Source: Tissierellia bacterium (GTDB taxonomy: Bacteria > Bacillota > Clostridia > Tissierellales > Tepidimicrobiaceae). From it: a stretch of 49,184 bases of DNA. Of this stretch, positions 36,142 through 44,407 are shown in pieces; position 1 is the stretch's first letter, and each line of letters begins with the position of its first letter. The translations under genes and the position numbers were made by a program. Below the pieces are notes generated by a model, which did no database searches, was not told where the DNA came from, and saw only the letters and a program-made list of their open reading frames with translations. The stretch lies in contig DUMS01000043.1 in NCBI GenBank assembly GCA_012839745.1, positions 1 through 49,184 on the forward strand, read 5' to 3'.

Positions 36142-36588
36142 ATGGATGTATTAAAGCTAATTGATGAAATAGAAGATATTTTGGAAAATGCATCTTCCTT
36201 GCCCTTTTCAAACAAGGTTATGGTAGATGCGGACGAGCTATTTGAGATATTGAGGGAAATCAGAATCAAGCTACCGGATGAAATCAAACAGGCCAGCTGG
36301 ATTAAGGAGGAAAGACAGAGAATACTGGCTGAAGCTCAAAAGGACGCAGATACATTGTTAAACGAAGCAGAGTTGAGGCTGAAGGAATTAATAGATGAGA
36401 ATGAAATAACTAAAAAGGCTAAAGAGATGGCAGAGGAGATAATCAAAAAAGCCCAGACCAATGCAAAAGAGATAAGGCTTGGAGCGTTGGAATATGCTGA
36501 CAGCATACTTCAGGAAACCCAGCAGAATTTAAAGAACCTTATTGATTTGTTAAATCAAAACAGGCAGGAGCTGAGGGGAACCAAGTAG
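36142..36588 (+). CDS. Coiled-coil protein of unknown function (often annotated as ATPase-like)
   Basis: A 148-residue protein conserved next to coaD in Clostridia. The first 50 residues are a helical head (MDVLKLIDEIEDILENA, then DADELFEILREIR). Residues about 55-145 form a continuous charged coiled coil, with alanine/glutamate repeats like those in V-type ATPase stalk subunits or DivIVA. There is no P-loop, so an ATPase name is not justified. No transmembrane segment is seen. The start ATG 36142 directly follows the coaD stop, implying coupling, with GGGGGTCAGGG upstream. Its stop codon directly abuts the ylbJ stop on the other strand. Confidence 0.75.
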   Translation: MDVLKLIDEIEDILENASSLPFSNKVMVDADELFEILREIRIKLPDEIKQASWIKEERQRILAEAQKDADTLLNEAELRLKELIDENEITKKAKEMAEEIIKKAQTNAKEIRLGALEYADSILQETQQNLKNLIDLLNQNRQELRGTK

Positions 36589-37776
36589 TCAGGCCCTTTC
36601 TGATATTCTGTATATTATTAATAGTATTGCTGAACTGATTAACATGTATAGTGATGCCAATATTGCTATTTTAAATGAGCTTAAAAATATTGCCTGCCAT
36701 TGGCCTGTAAAATAGTAATCAGCAATATAAGGCCCTGGCATAAAGGAAGGTTCAATGTATTCCCTGTATTTTGCAGCATAAAGCAAACCACCATAAAGGC
36801 TTGAAAAAATACCGTGCAGCAGTTTGGAAAAAATGTATAATCTGCTATTTATATCAGTCTGACTTATAAAGCTTAGTGCCTGACTATGTATGGAAAAACC
36901 GCTCCAGCCAATGAGGAAGTTTATTATTAACAGTTTATAAACCAGATTCATGTTTATGGAAGAGATTCTCTTAATACCAGTAGTTATCTCCAATAGGCCT
37001 GCTAGAATGCCCTTAAGCAATTCCATATTGATGTTGAATGGAATTAAATTACCTACTGTATTGATAAATTTGTTGAATGTATTGGAAACAAATAATAGTT
37101 CTGTAAATACTGAATAGAATATTATCAGACCTCCAACCAACAATATGGTGTTTATACTTTTTGATATTGAACTGCCTAAAACTGAACCAATTGAATAATG
37201 CCTGTTTAAAATTTCAGCAACAACCTTAATATTGCGCGTATTAGCCTTATGAGTTGGTTTTTCTTTCTTTTTGTAGAATCGGAACAGTATTCCAACTGTT
37301 AGAGCACCTAAATAATGTGATAACATAATTAAAGGAGCAACATTTGGATTTCTTAACATTCCTATTGATACAGCCCCAAGCATGAAAAGAGGACCTGAAG
37401 TGCTTGAAAAGGAAATGGTCCTTTCAGCTTCGGTTTTTGACAGAAGCCTTTTTTCCCGAAGGCTGGATGTAATTTTTGCACCTATAGGATAACCGGATAT
37501 TACGCTCATTGCAAAAGGAAAGGCACTTTCACCGGATACATTGAACAATGGGTACATAATTGGCTTAAGTGCATTTCCTATGATATTTACAAATTTTAGT
37601 TCAATGAGTATTTCTGATATTATAAAAAAAGGGAACAATGAAGGAAAAACAATATTAAACCAGGTCATAAGGCCATCATAGGCGCTGTTTAAAGAAGCTT
37701 CAGGATGTTTAATTATGACAATAAGAAGGAACAGTATCAAAAACATGAATAATGCATTTTTTATATATGTTTTCAT
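36589..37776 (-). CDS. ylbJ: Sporulation integral membrane protein YlbJ
   Basis: A 395-residue membrane protein with about eight hydrophobic helices. Family motifs are FPSLFPFFIISEIL near 45-58, SGYPIGAKI near 93-101, SSTSGPLFMLGAVSIGM and SGFSIHSQA. YlbJ belongs to the nucleoside-recognition (Gate) domain membrane proteins and is needed for spore cortex formation in Bacillus. The start is the ATG at 37776 with AAAGGAGGT upstream on the minus strand. It is downstream of tmcAL on the same strand, separated by the terminator at 37825-37857. Its presence supports a spore-forming host. Confidence 0.93.
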   Translation of the reverse strand: MKTYIKNALFMFLILFLLIVIIKHPEASLNSAYDGLMTWFNIVFPSLFPFFIISEILIELKFVNIIGNALKPIMYPLFNVSGESAFPFAMSVISGYPIGAKITSSLREKRLLSKTEAERTISFSSTSGPLFMLGAVSIGMLRNPNVAPLIMLSHYLGALTVGILFRFYKKKEKPTHKANTRNIKVVAEILNRHYSIGSVLGSSISKSINTILLVGGLIIFYSVFTELLFVSNTFNKFINTVGNLIPFNINMELLKGILAGLLEITTGIKRISSINMNLVYKLLIINFLIGWSGFSIHSQALSFISQTDINSRLYIFSKLLHGIFSSLYGGLLYAAKYREYIEPSFMPGPYIADYYFTGQWQAIFLSSFKIAILASLYMLISSAILLIIYRISERA

Positions 37777-37824
37777 GAAGTCTAACCTCCTTTATAAATT
37801 ATATTTTTTAGAAGGATTAATATG

Positions 37825-37857
37825 AAAAAATAGCAGATATTATCTGCTATTTTTTTA
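37825..37857 (-). terminator. Terminator over the tmcAL stop codon
   Basis: Near-perfect palindrome: AAAAAATAGCAGATA (37825-37839) with TATCTGCTATTTTTT (37841-37855). It carries T tracts on both strands and contains the tmcAL stop codon (37847-37849). On the minus strand it separates tmcAL from ylbJ. Confidence 0.85.
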
Positions 37858-39097
37858 TATAACAGGTTGTATAGAAATCTCTGTCTTTAAAAGGAGGGGT
37901 GCTGTTTATCCCAAGGTAAAAAAGATCTGTTGCCTTCTTATCATAGCTAATGGTTTTTTCCAAATAATAGCTATCGAAATTCTTATAATCTGCAAACTTA
38001 GTTATTATTGGAATATCTGACTTTTCCTTTATTTTTCTTAACAACTTAAAACCCTTTTCATTGGCTCCCAGGACTCTTATGTATGACGGATAATTAGGGA
38101 GTATATCAACAAGGTCTGACTTTTTTAACCCTGCCATTAGATGAATTAATATTCTTTGAATTCTTGATCTTGGATATCTCTTTGTAACTATGGACTGTAT
38201 GAAGGAATCCAAATCCCTTTCTTTGGAGCTCATGTCAATAATCCTGTTTTCCAGTCCTGGTTCAATATCAATTATATCTTTCAAGTCCTTTGAGCAATTA
38301 ATCCTTAATAAATAATGAATAATCTGGTTATAATTATGTAAGGAATTAAAACCATTATTGGAGTTTAGGTATTTAAAAAGATGCACATAAGTATTATGTG
38401 GAACATAATCCTTTATTTCATCTATGGATTCTGCATCCTCCAAAAGCTTTTTTCTGATTGCAGTAGCACTGGAAATTTTGTTTGACAGATTAGTTTCCTT
38501 GAAATGGCTTCCTATCCTCTTTATTGTTACAGGAGTAATACTGCTGTTTAGCCGTATTAATGCCTTCAGATATTCAATAGCCAGTATGTTGTTGGGGGAA
38601 TTTAAGACTGCATCAAGGTTTATATCTTTTACTTTGTATTTTTCACAGTAATCCTTCAGGGCTTTCTGGCGGGATACTGAAAATGAGTCACCTTTTTTTA
38701 AATATGTTTTTAAACTTTCCCTGTAATAAGGAGGTTCTTCTATCAGAACATGAGCTATTTCAGATAATATATCAAGTTTTCCTTCTTCACTGCCAAAGGA
38801 AATATAGTCTACTATGTTCAGGCTGTTTAGAAGGGCAACGCTTCCATAGGCAAACAGCTCTGCAGATTGAGTAGCAAATATAAACGGCAGTTCTATGACC
38901 AGGTCAACTCCGTTATCTATTGCCATTTTGGCTTTTGTCCACTTGTCAACTAAGGATGGCTCTCCCCTTTGAACAAATGAGCCACTCATTACTGCTATAG
39001 CATATTCTGAGTCAGTTATTTTTTTTGACATTTCCAGGTGGTATTTATGGCCAAAATGGAATGGATTGTATTCAGCTACAATGCCTACAACTTTCAT
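37847..39097 (-). CDS. tmcAL: tRNA(Met) cytidine acetate ligase TmcAL (YlbM family)
   Basis: A 416-residue nucleotidyltransferase-like enzyme. The N-terminus VVGIVAEYNPFHFGHKYHL has the HxGH motif of this superfamily. MSGSFVQRGEPSLVDKW and VDLVIELPF follow, and ISSATAIRKKLLE near 210-222 is the C-terminal family block. In Bacillus it activates acetate with ATP to acetylate C34 of elongator tRNA(Met). Acetate kinase (ackA) is divergently transcribed next to it; both use acetate, though in different reactions. The start is the ATG at 39097 with AAGGAGG upstream on the minus strand. Confidence 0.93.
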   Translation of the reverse strand: MKVVGIVAEYNPFHFGHKYHLEMSKKITDSEYAIAVMSGSFVQRGEPSLVDKWTKAKMAIDNGVDLVIELPFIFATQSAELFAYGSVALLNSLNIVDYISFGSEEGKLDILSEIAHVLIEEPPYYRESLKTYLKKGDSFSVSRQKALKDYCEKYKVKDINLDAVLNSPNNILAIEYLKALIRLNSSITPVTIKRIGSHFKETNLSNKISSATAIRKKLLEDAESIDEIKDYVPHNTYVHLFKYLNSNNGFNSLHNYNQIIHYLLRINCSKDLKDIIDIEPGLENRIIDMSSKERDLDSFIQSIVTKRYPRSRIQRILIHLMAGLKKSDLVDILPNYPSYIRVLGANEKGFKLLRKIKEKSDIPIITKFADYKNFDSYYLEKTISYDKKATDLFYLGINSTPPFKDRDFYTTCYIKK

Positions 39098-39229
39098 TAT
39101 GGACCTCCTTAGTTTTTATTATAGTATTATAACACAAAGATTATAAAACATAATAACGTTATAACGTTGCTTTTTTAACATTTTTATAATAATATATTCT
39201 ATGGAATAAAAATTGAAGGAGGAATACAA
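39098..39229. promoter_or_regulatory. Divergent tmcAL-ackA control region with a 14-bp palindrome
   Basis: This A/T-rich space serves two divergent genes. A perfect 14-bp palindrome, AACGTTATAACGTT, lies at 39155-39168. A possible ackA -10 (TAATAT, with TTGCTT 17 bases upstream) begins at the palindrome's edge. The palindrome is a candidate operator; no regulator gene is adjacent. Confidence 0.4.
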
Positions 39230-40426
39230 ATGAATGTTTTGGTAATTAACTGCGGCAGTTCTTCTTTAAAATATCAGTTAATTGATATGACCAATGAAGA
39301 AGTTCGTGCTAAGGGTTTAGTTGAAAGAATTGGGATTGAAGGATCAAGGGTTAAGCATACAACTGTGGGAAAAGAACAGGTTGTAATTGAAGAGCCAATG
39401 AAAGACCATAGAAGGGCATTGGAATTAGTGTTGAATGCTCTTGTAAATCCAGAATATGGAGCCATAAAGTCCATGGATGATATATATGCTGTTGGCCATA
39501 GAGTAGTACATGGTGGAGAAGAATTTGCCAATTCAGCAATTATTGACGAAAGGGTTATGGAAGCTTTAAATGCTTGTATAGAATTAGCTCCATTACATAA
39601 TCCGCCAAATATTATGGGTATTGAGGCATGTAAGGAACTGATGCCAAATACTCCAATGGTTGCTGTATTCGATACTGCATTCCATCAAACAATACCACCA
39701 GAAAACTATATATACCCATTGCCATATGAGTATTATGAAAAGTATAGAATAAGAAAATACGGATTCCATGGAACAAGCCATAAATATGTATCACAGAGGG
39801 CAGCTGAAATACTGGGAAAACCTATAGAAGAGTTAAACATAATAACCTGCCATTTAGGAAACGGATCAAGTGTTTGTGCTGTTAAGGGAGGAAAATCCAT
39901 TGCTACAAGTATGGGATTTACACCTCTGGAAGGCCTGGCAATGGGAACAAGGTGTGGAGATATAGACCCTGCTATCATATTATTCCTGATGGAAAAGGAA
40001 AAATTATCATTTGATGAAGTAAACACTTTATTAAACAAGAAATCAGGAGTATTGGGTATTTCTGGAATAAGCAGTGACTTCAGAGACCTGGAAGAGGAAG
40101 CTGAAAAAGGCAACGAAAGAGCACTATTGGCATTAAAGGTATTCTGCAATAGAGTGAAGGAGTATATCGGAGCTTATTCAGCATTGTTATGCAATGTAGA
40201 TGCTTTAGTATTTACTGCAGGAATTGGAGAGAACTCACCAACAGTTAGAGAGCACATCTGTGAAGGTCTTGACTGCATAAATATTAAGCTGGATAGGGAA
40301 TTAAATAAGATAAGAGGAAAAGAAGCAATAGTATCCAGGGATTTGACCAGTGTTCCTGTACTTGTTATTCCAACAAATGAAGAACTTATGATTGCAAGAG
40401 ATACAGTTGAGCTGGTTAAAAAATAA
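39230..40426 (+). CDS. ackA: Acetate kinase
   Basis: A 398-residue acetate kinase of the ASKHA fold, making ATP and acetate from acetyl phosphate during fermentation. Motifs are [10 protein letters not shown] near the start, HRVVHGGE near 88-95, FDTAFHQT near 146-153, HLGNGSS and the catalytic Arg in GTRCGDIDP, and [10 protein letters not shown] near 323-332. Length is normal. The start is ATG 39230 with GAAGGAGG upstream. Phosphotransacetylase (pta) is not adjacent. The stop is six bases before the yceD promoter. Confidence 0.98.
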   Translation: MNVLVINCGSSSLKYQLIDMTNEEVRAKGLVERIGIEGSRVKHTTVGKEQVVIEEPMKDHRRALELVLNALVNPEYGAIKSMDDIYAVGHRVVHGGEEFANSAIIDERVMEALNACIELAPLHNPPNIMGIEACKELMPNTPMVAVFDTAFHQTIPPENYIYPLPYEYYEKYRIRKYGFHGTSHKYVSQRAAEILGKPIEELNIITCHLGNGSSVCAVKGGKSIATSMGFTPLEGLAMGTRCGDIDPAIILFLMEKEKLSFDEVNTLLNKKSGVLGISGISSDFRDLEEEAEKGNERALLALKVFCNRVKEYIGAYSALLCNVDALVFTAGIGENSPTVREHICEGLDCINIKLDRELNKIRGKEAIVSRDLTSVPVLVIPTNEELMIARDTVELVKK

Positions 40427-40432
40427 TATTTC

Positions 40433-40462
40433 TTGACAAATATCAGCCTCCTTATATATAAT
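40433..40462 (+). promoter_or_regulatory. Consensus sigma-A promoter for yceD-rpmF
   Basis: Perfect TTGACA (40433-40438), an 18-base spacer and perfect TATAAT (40457-40462), 30 bases before the yceD start. Confidence 0.85.
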
Positions 40463-40491
40463 AGTTTGTGTTAGTTTAAGAGGTGAAATTT

Positions 40492-41004
40492 ATGAAAATG
40501 GACCTGTCAAGACTTCACGATGAAAATGTTTCAAGCATTGTATTCAATGGCCAAATACAAAAAGACGAAATAGACATCGATGGCAGAAGGATAAGATTCA
40601 TAGAGCCTATAAAGCATAAAGGGGAAATATATAAAGCTGATGAAGATTATCTGATTAATTTGGATATAAAGTATAAATATGAAGAAATCTGTGGGAGATG
40701 TCTGGAGCCTTTTGTAAGAGAAGAAAGAGCATTTTTATCGGGGAAGTTGGTGAAAAAAACTGATGATATAATGGAAGATGAAGAAGGGGAAATTATCTAC
40801 TATACTGATGAAAAGCTTGATTTGACAGAAGAAATAATAACTATGGTATATTTATCCCTTCCTATGAAACCTCTTTGCAAAGAAGATTGTAAGGGAATTT
40901 GTCCTCAATGTGGTGCAAATCTGAACGTACAGGAATGCAATTGCATTGCAGAGGATATTGATCCAAGATTTGCAGTACTAAAAGATTTATGGTTTAGGGA
41001 ATAA
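40492..41004 (+). CDS. YceD/DUF177 family protein
   Basis: A 170-residue DUF177 (YceD) protein, which in bacteria is linked to 23S rRNA processing and is co-transcribed with rpmF. A C-x2-C pair is in EICGRCLEPF near 65-70. A second cysteine group is at the end: LCKEDCKGICPQCGANLN..ECNC, with about six cysteines that could bind zinc. The start is ATG 40492 with AGAGGTG at 40479-40485; the GTG at 40483 falls inside that site. It ends 13 bases before rpmF. Confidence 0.93.
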   Translation: MKMDLSRLHDENVSSIVFNGQIQKDEIDIDGRRIRFIEPIKHKGEIYKADEDYLINLDIKYKYEEICGRCLEPFVREERAFLSGKLVKKTDDIMEDEEGEIIYYTDEKLDLTEEIITMVYLSLPMKPLCKEDCKGICPQCGANLNVQECNCIAEDIDPRFAVLKDLWFRE

Positions 41005-41017
41005 GGAGGTGTTTTAG

Positions 41018-41197
41018 ATGGCAGTACCAAAAAGAAAAACAAGTAAGGCTAGAAAAAATAAAAGAAGAGCTTCAGCATATAGATTAGCAAAGGTAACAAT
41101 TTCAGAATGCCCACAGTGTCATGAACCAAAATTACCTCATAGGGTATGCAGAGCTTGTGGATATTATGGTGAAAGGGAAGTTTTGGATGTTGAGTAA
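41018..41197 (+). CDS. rpmF: 50S ribosomal protein L32
   Basis: A 59-residue L32. It starts [18 protein letters not shown], the family N-terminus, and carries a zinc motif C-x2-C-x9-C-x2-C (ECPQCHE...VCRACGYY). It has a very strong ribosome site (AAGGAGGTG) and ATG 41018. The yceD-rpmF-plsX order is standard. Its stop overlaps the terminator at 41196-41227, so transcription into plsX is at least partly separate. Confidence 0.97.
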   Translation: MAVPKRKTSKARKNKRRASAYRLAKVTISECPQCHEPKLPHRVCRACGYYGEREVLDVE

Positions 41198-41227
41198 AGA
41201 TAGTGAATAAATCACTATCTTTTTTTC
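41196..41227 (+). terminator. Terminator overlapping the rpmF stop codon
   Basis: AAAGATAGTGA (41196-41206) pairs with TCACTATCTTT (41212-41222), loop ATAAA, followed by more T residues. The last two bases of the rpmF TAA are in the stem. Confidence 0.9.
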
Positions 41228-41253
41228 TATAAATATTGCATTTTTAACTATTC

Positions 41254-41292
41254 TATAATATATTAAATAACAGTAGTACTTAAAGAGTATTA
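41254..41292 (+). promoter_or_regulatory. plsX control region with FapR-like inverted repeat
   Basis: A TATAAT box is at 41254-41259 without a clear -35. Downstream, TAGTACT (41274-41280) and AGTATTA (41286-41292) form an imperfect inverted repeat (6 of 7 positions) spaced by five bases. The half site TAGTAC resembles FapR operators of Firmicutes, which often control plsX. The repeat touches the ribosome site, so a bound protein could block both initiation and elongation. Confidence 0.35.
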
Positions 41293-41303
41293 GGAGGATT
41301 TAT

Positions 41304-42290
41304 ATGAGAATAATAATTGATGGTATGGGGGGAGATAAGGGCTATAAAGAGGTTGTAAAGGGTTCTGTAGATGCTGTAAAGGAATTAGGAGTAGAAATAT
41401 TGATTGTAGGCAAAGAGGATATAATAGAAGAAGAGCTGAAAAAATATGATTATCCTCAAGGAGCCATTGAAATAATGAATGCAAATGATGTAATAACAAA
41501 TGACGATGAACCAGCTCTGGCAGTAAGAAGAAAAAAGGACTCCTCAATGGTAGTAGGTTTAAAAACCCTGGCTGAAGATAAGGGAGATGGATTTATATCT
41601 GCAGGAAGTACAGGAGCATTGCTAGCTGGAGGACTCTTTATAGTTAAAAGAATTCCAGGTATTGAAAGGGCTGCTTTGGCAACAGTTTATCCGACTACGA
41701 AAGGCATATCATTACTAATAGATGCTGGAGCCAATGTGGACAGCAAACCTGAATACTTAAAACAGTTTGCAATTATGGGTTCAATATATTGTGAAAAAAT
41801 ATTAGGCTATAAAAACCCAAAGGTAGCCTTGGCTAATATAGGTACTGAAGAGGGCAAGGGAAATGCATTGGTGAAGGAAGCTTATGCTCTATTAAAGGAA
41901 TCGAATATAAACTTCATTGGCAACGTAGAGGCAAGAGATATTCCTGAAGGAGTCTGCGATGTTATTGTCTGTGATGGATTTGTTGGGAATATCATATTGA
42001 AGCTGACAGAAGGAATGGCCATATCTATTTTTTCATTGTTAAAAAAAGAACTTACTGCGTCTTTAAAATCTAAATTTGGCGCTTTGATTTTAAAACCACA
42101 ATTTGGTGCCTTAAAAAGCAAAATGGATTATAGAGAGTATGGAGGGGCACCTCTTTTAGGTTTAAAGAAACCGGTGATTAAGGCTCATGGAAGTTCTGAT
42201 GCTTTGGCCATAAAAAATGCCATTAGACAGGTGAAAAATTTTGTTGAAAATGGAGTAATAAATTTAATCGAAAATGATATAAATAATTAA
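41304..42290 (+). CDS. plsX: Phosphate acyltransferase PlsX
   Basis: A 328-residue acyl-ACP:phosphate acyltransferase, which makes acyl-phosphate for phospholipid synthesis. Motifs are [16 protein letters not shown] near 3-18, [14 protein letters not shown] near 92-105, [15 protein letters not shown] near 136-150, [28 protein letters not shown], and [22 protein letters not shown] near 278. The start is ATG 41304 with AGGAGG upstream. It leads plsX-acpP-rnc. No fab gene lies between plsX and acpP, as in several Clostridia. Confidence 0.97.
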   Translation: MRIIIDGMGGDKGYKEVVKGSVDAVKELGVEILIVGKEDIIEEELKKYDYPQGAIEIMNANDVITNDDEPALAVRRKKDSSMVVGLKTLAEDKGDGFISAGSTGALLAGGLFIVKRIPGIERAALATVYPTTKGISLLIDAGANVDSKPEYLKQFAIMGSIYCEKILGYKNPKVALANIGTEEGKGNALVKEAYALLKESNINFIGNVEARDIPEGVCDVIVCDGFVGNIILKLTEGMAISIFSLLKKELTASLKSKFGALILKPQFGALKSKMDYREYGGAPLLGLKKPVIKAHGSSDALAIKNAIRQVKNFVENGVINLIENDINN

Positions 42291-42318
42291 AAACGCAATA
42301 ATTCGGAGGTGTAATTAT

Positions 42319-42555
42319 ATGGTATATGAGAAGATTAAAATGATTATTTCAGAACAGTTCAGCATTGATGAAGATGAAATAACAATGGAGACTTCATTTA
42401 AGGATGATTTGAATGCAGATTCTCTGGATTTGGTAGAACTTATAATGGCATTGGAAGATGAATTTGAAATACAGGTAGATGATAGCGAAGTGGAAAATAT
42501 CCATACTGTAGGAGATGCAGTTAACTATATAAACAGTCTTTTGGAGAACCAATAG
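42319..42555 (+). CDS. acpP: Acyl carrier protein
   Basis: A 78-residue acyl carrier protein. The phosphopantetheine attachment serine is in [20 protein letters not shown], and the protein is acidic. It carries growing acyl chains, and its holo form uses the CoA made by coaBC/coaD. The start is ATG 42319 with CGGAGGTG upstream, 28 bases after plsX. The gene is in the usual position before rnc. Confidence 0.98.
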   Translation: MVYEKIKMIISEQFSIDEDEITMETSFKDDLNADSLDLVELIMALEDEFEIQVDDSEVENIHTVGDAVNYINSLLENQ

Positions 42556-42589
42556 GAATTAGATAGGAATCTGCTTTGGAGGTAATACT

Positions 42590-43309
42590 GTGTATATTTC
42601 ATTAGAGCGAAGGAGAAAGCTGGAGGAGTTGCAAACTATTATAGGCTATAGTTTTAGAGATGTAGAAATACTGAATACGTCTCTAACCCATAGCTCCTAT
42701 GCCAATGAAAGCAAGGCTAGTGTAGTAAGCAATGAAAGGCTTGAATTCTTAGGTGATGTAGTAATAGACCTGGTTGTCAGTGAATACCTGTATAATAGAT
42801 TTACTGAGCTTCCTGAAGGAGAGCTTACAAAAAGGAGAGCATCGGTAGTTTGCGAGTCCTCTCTGGCTTTTGCTGCCAGAAAAATCAAATTGGGAGATTA
42901 TCTCCTGTTAGGAAAGGGAGAGGAAACAACAGGAGGCAGAAACAGGGATTCCATACTGGCAGATGCTTTTGAAGCACTGACTGGAGCCATTTATATTGAT
43001 GGAAAATATGAATCTGCCAGGAGTTTCCTGTTGGTTAACTTTGAAGAAGAAGTTATATATGCCTTGTCAAAGGGAACCCTGTTTAAGGATTACAAGACTG
43101 AACTTCAGGAATTGCTGCAGAAAAGGACTAAATCTAAAATTGAATATGTAGTAGAAAGGGAAGACGGTCCAGACCATAAGAAGAAGTTTTATATGAATGT
43201 GATTGTAGAAAACAAAATTATTGGGAAAGGTATGGGCAGAAATAAAAAAGAAGCAGAGCAAAATGCTGCTAAACAGGCACTTATGAAATTAGGTGAGCAC
43301 TTTGACTAA
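42590..43309 (+). CDS. rnc: Ribonuclease III
   Basis: A 239-residue double-strand-specific ribonuclease for rRNA and mRNA processing. The catalytic domain has ERLEFLGDVVIDLVVSEYL (metal-binding residues in the signature, near 45-63) and DAFEALTGAIYID near 124-136. The C-terminal double-stranded RNA-binding domain covers about 160-235, with DYKTELQELLQ and KKEAEQNAAKQAL. The start is GTG 42590 with GGAGGTAATACT upstream. The stop overlaps the next gene's start. Confidence 0.97.
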   Translation: MYISLERRRKLEELQTIIGYSFRDVEILNTSLTHSSYANESKASVVSNERLEFLGDVVIDLVVSEYLYNRFTELPEGELTKRRASVVCESSLAFAARKIKLGDYLLLGKGEETTGGRNRDSILADAFEALTGAIYIDGKYESARSFLLVNFEEEVIYALSKGTLFKDYKTELQELLQKRTKSKIEYVVEREDGPDHKKKFYMNVIVENKIIGKGMGRNKKEAEQNAAKQALMKLGEHFD

Positions 43310-44402
43310 GGGCTATTATATAATACCGATATTTGTACCCCATTATGGATGTCCCCATGATTGTGTTTTTTGCAATCAAAAAAGGATAACAGGTCTTTCC
43401 ACTGATGTAACTGAAGAATATGTATATACTACAATTATTGAACACTTAAAAACCTTTCCTGAAGAAAACATTACCGTAGAAGTAGCCTTCTATGGTGGAA
43501 GCTTTACAGGTATTGATAGGGATATTCAAAGGAAACTTATATCAGTACCTTTAAAATTTAAGGAAGAAGGAAGGATTCAGGGAATAAGATTATCTACAAG
43601 ACCTGATTATATTGACCATGAAATACTGAATCTGTTAAAGGAATATAAGGTGGATACAATAGAATTAGGAGTACAGTCTTTAAATGACGACGTACTTGTA
43701 AAGAGCGGAAGGGGCCATAATAGTCAGCAGGTATATATGGCCTCTAAACTAATTAAGGAATATGGATTTAATCTGGGATTGCAGATGATGTTAGGACTGG
43801 TAGGGGATAGTAGGGAAAAGTCCCTTTATACAGCAAAGGAGTTTGTAAAGTTAGACCCATATTGTGTCAGAATATATCCCACTTTAGTCATAAAGGATAC
43901 ATTTCTGGAAAAGATGTATAGAAGGAATATATATAAACCTTTAAGTTTAGAAGAAGCAGTGGATATTACTACAGACATCCTTATGCTGTTTCAATACAAC
44001 GATATTGATGTGATTAGGGTTGGATTGCAGCCTACAGAAAACATAACCCTTGGAAGGGATGTTATAGCAGGTCCTTTTCATCCATCCTTCAGGCAGCTGG
44101 TGGAATCAAATATCATGAAAATTATTCTTAAGGAATGTTTGGATGAAATCCATAAGGATTATATAAAGGACAGCCTAATTATAGAGGTAAATGGAAGGAA
44201 CATTTCCTATATATCCGGTCAAAAATCATCCAATATAGAGTATCTAAAGAATACTTATGGGTTTAAAAGAATTAAAATATACAGTAATAACGAGATGCCA
44301 CCAAATATAATTAAAATAACCCTTAGGAACTATGAAAAAACAATAGATAAAAAATCAGCTATAAAAAAGCATTTATGGAGGTTAAAACTTATTGAAGGGT
44401 GA
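43302..44402 (+). CDS. Elp3-like radical SAM protein
   Basis: A 366-residue radical-SAM protein. The cluster motif is C-x3-C-x2-C (GCPHDCVFCNQK). Later motifs are FYGGSFTGI, GIRLSTRPDYID, TIELGVQSLNDDVL, and a LGLQMMLGL segment, all of the Elp3/oxygen-independent type. The acetyltransferase half of true Elp3 is missing, and the C-terminal 90 residues are distinct. The function is unknown; a tRNA or cofactor role is only a guess. I start at TTG 43302, six bases after AGGTGA; GTG 43293 is in frame but without a ribosome site. It lies between rnc and smc as in many Clostridia. Confidence 0.85.
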   Translation: MTKGYYIIPIFVPHYGCPHDCVFCNQKRITGLSTDVTEEYVYTTIIEHLKTFPEENITVEVAFYGGSFTGIDRDIQRKLISVPLKFKEEGRIQGIRLSTRPDYIDHEILNLLKEYKVDTIELGVQSLNDDVLVKSGRGHNSQQVYMASKLIKEYGFNLGLQMMLGLVGDSREKSLYTAKEFVKLDPYCVRIYPTLVIKDTFLEKMYRRNIYKPLSLEEAVDITTDILMLFQYNDIDVIRVGLQPTENITLGRDVIAGPFHPSFRQLVESNIMKIILKECLDEIHKDYIKDSLIIEVNGRNISYISGQKSSNIEYLKNTYGFKRIKIYSNNEMPPNIIKITLRNYEKTIDKKSAIKKHLWRLKLIEG

Positions 44403-44407
44403 TTGTT

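Noticed and set aside
41304-42555. Absence of fab genes between plsX and acpP as a sign of lost fatty-acid synthesis
   Set aside because: The plsX-acpP-rnc order without fab genes is common in Clostridia; fab genes are usually elsewhere.
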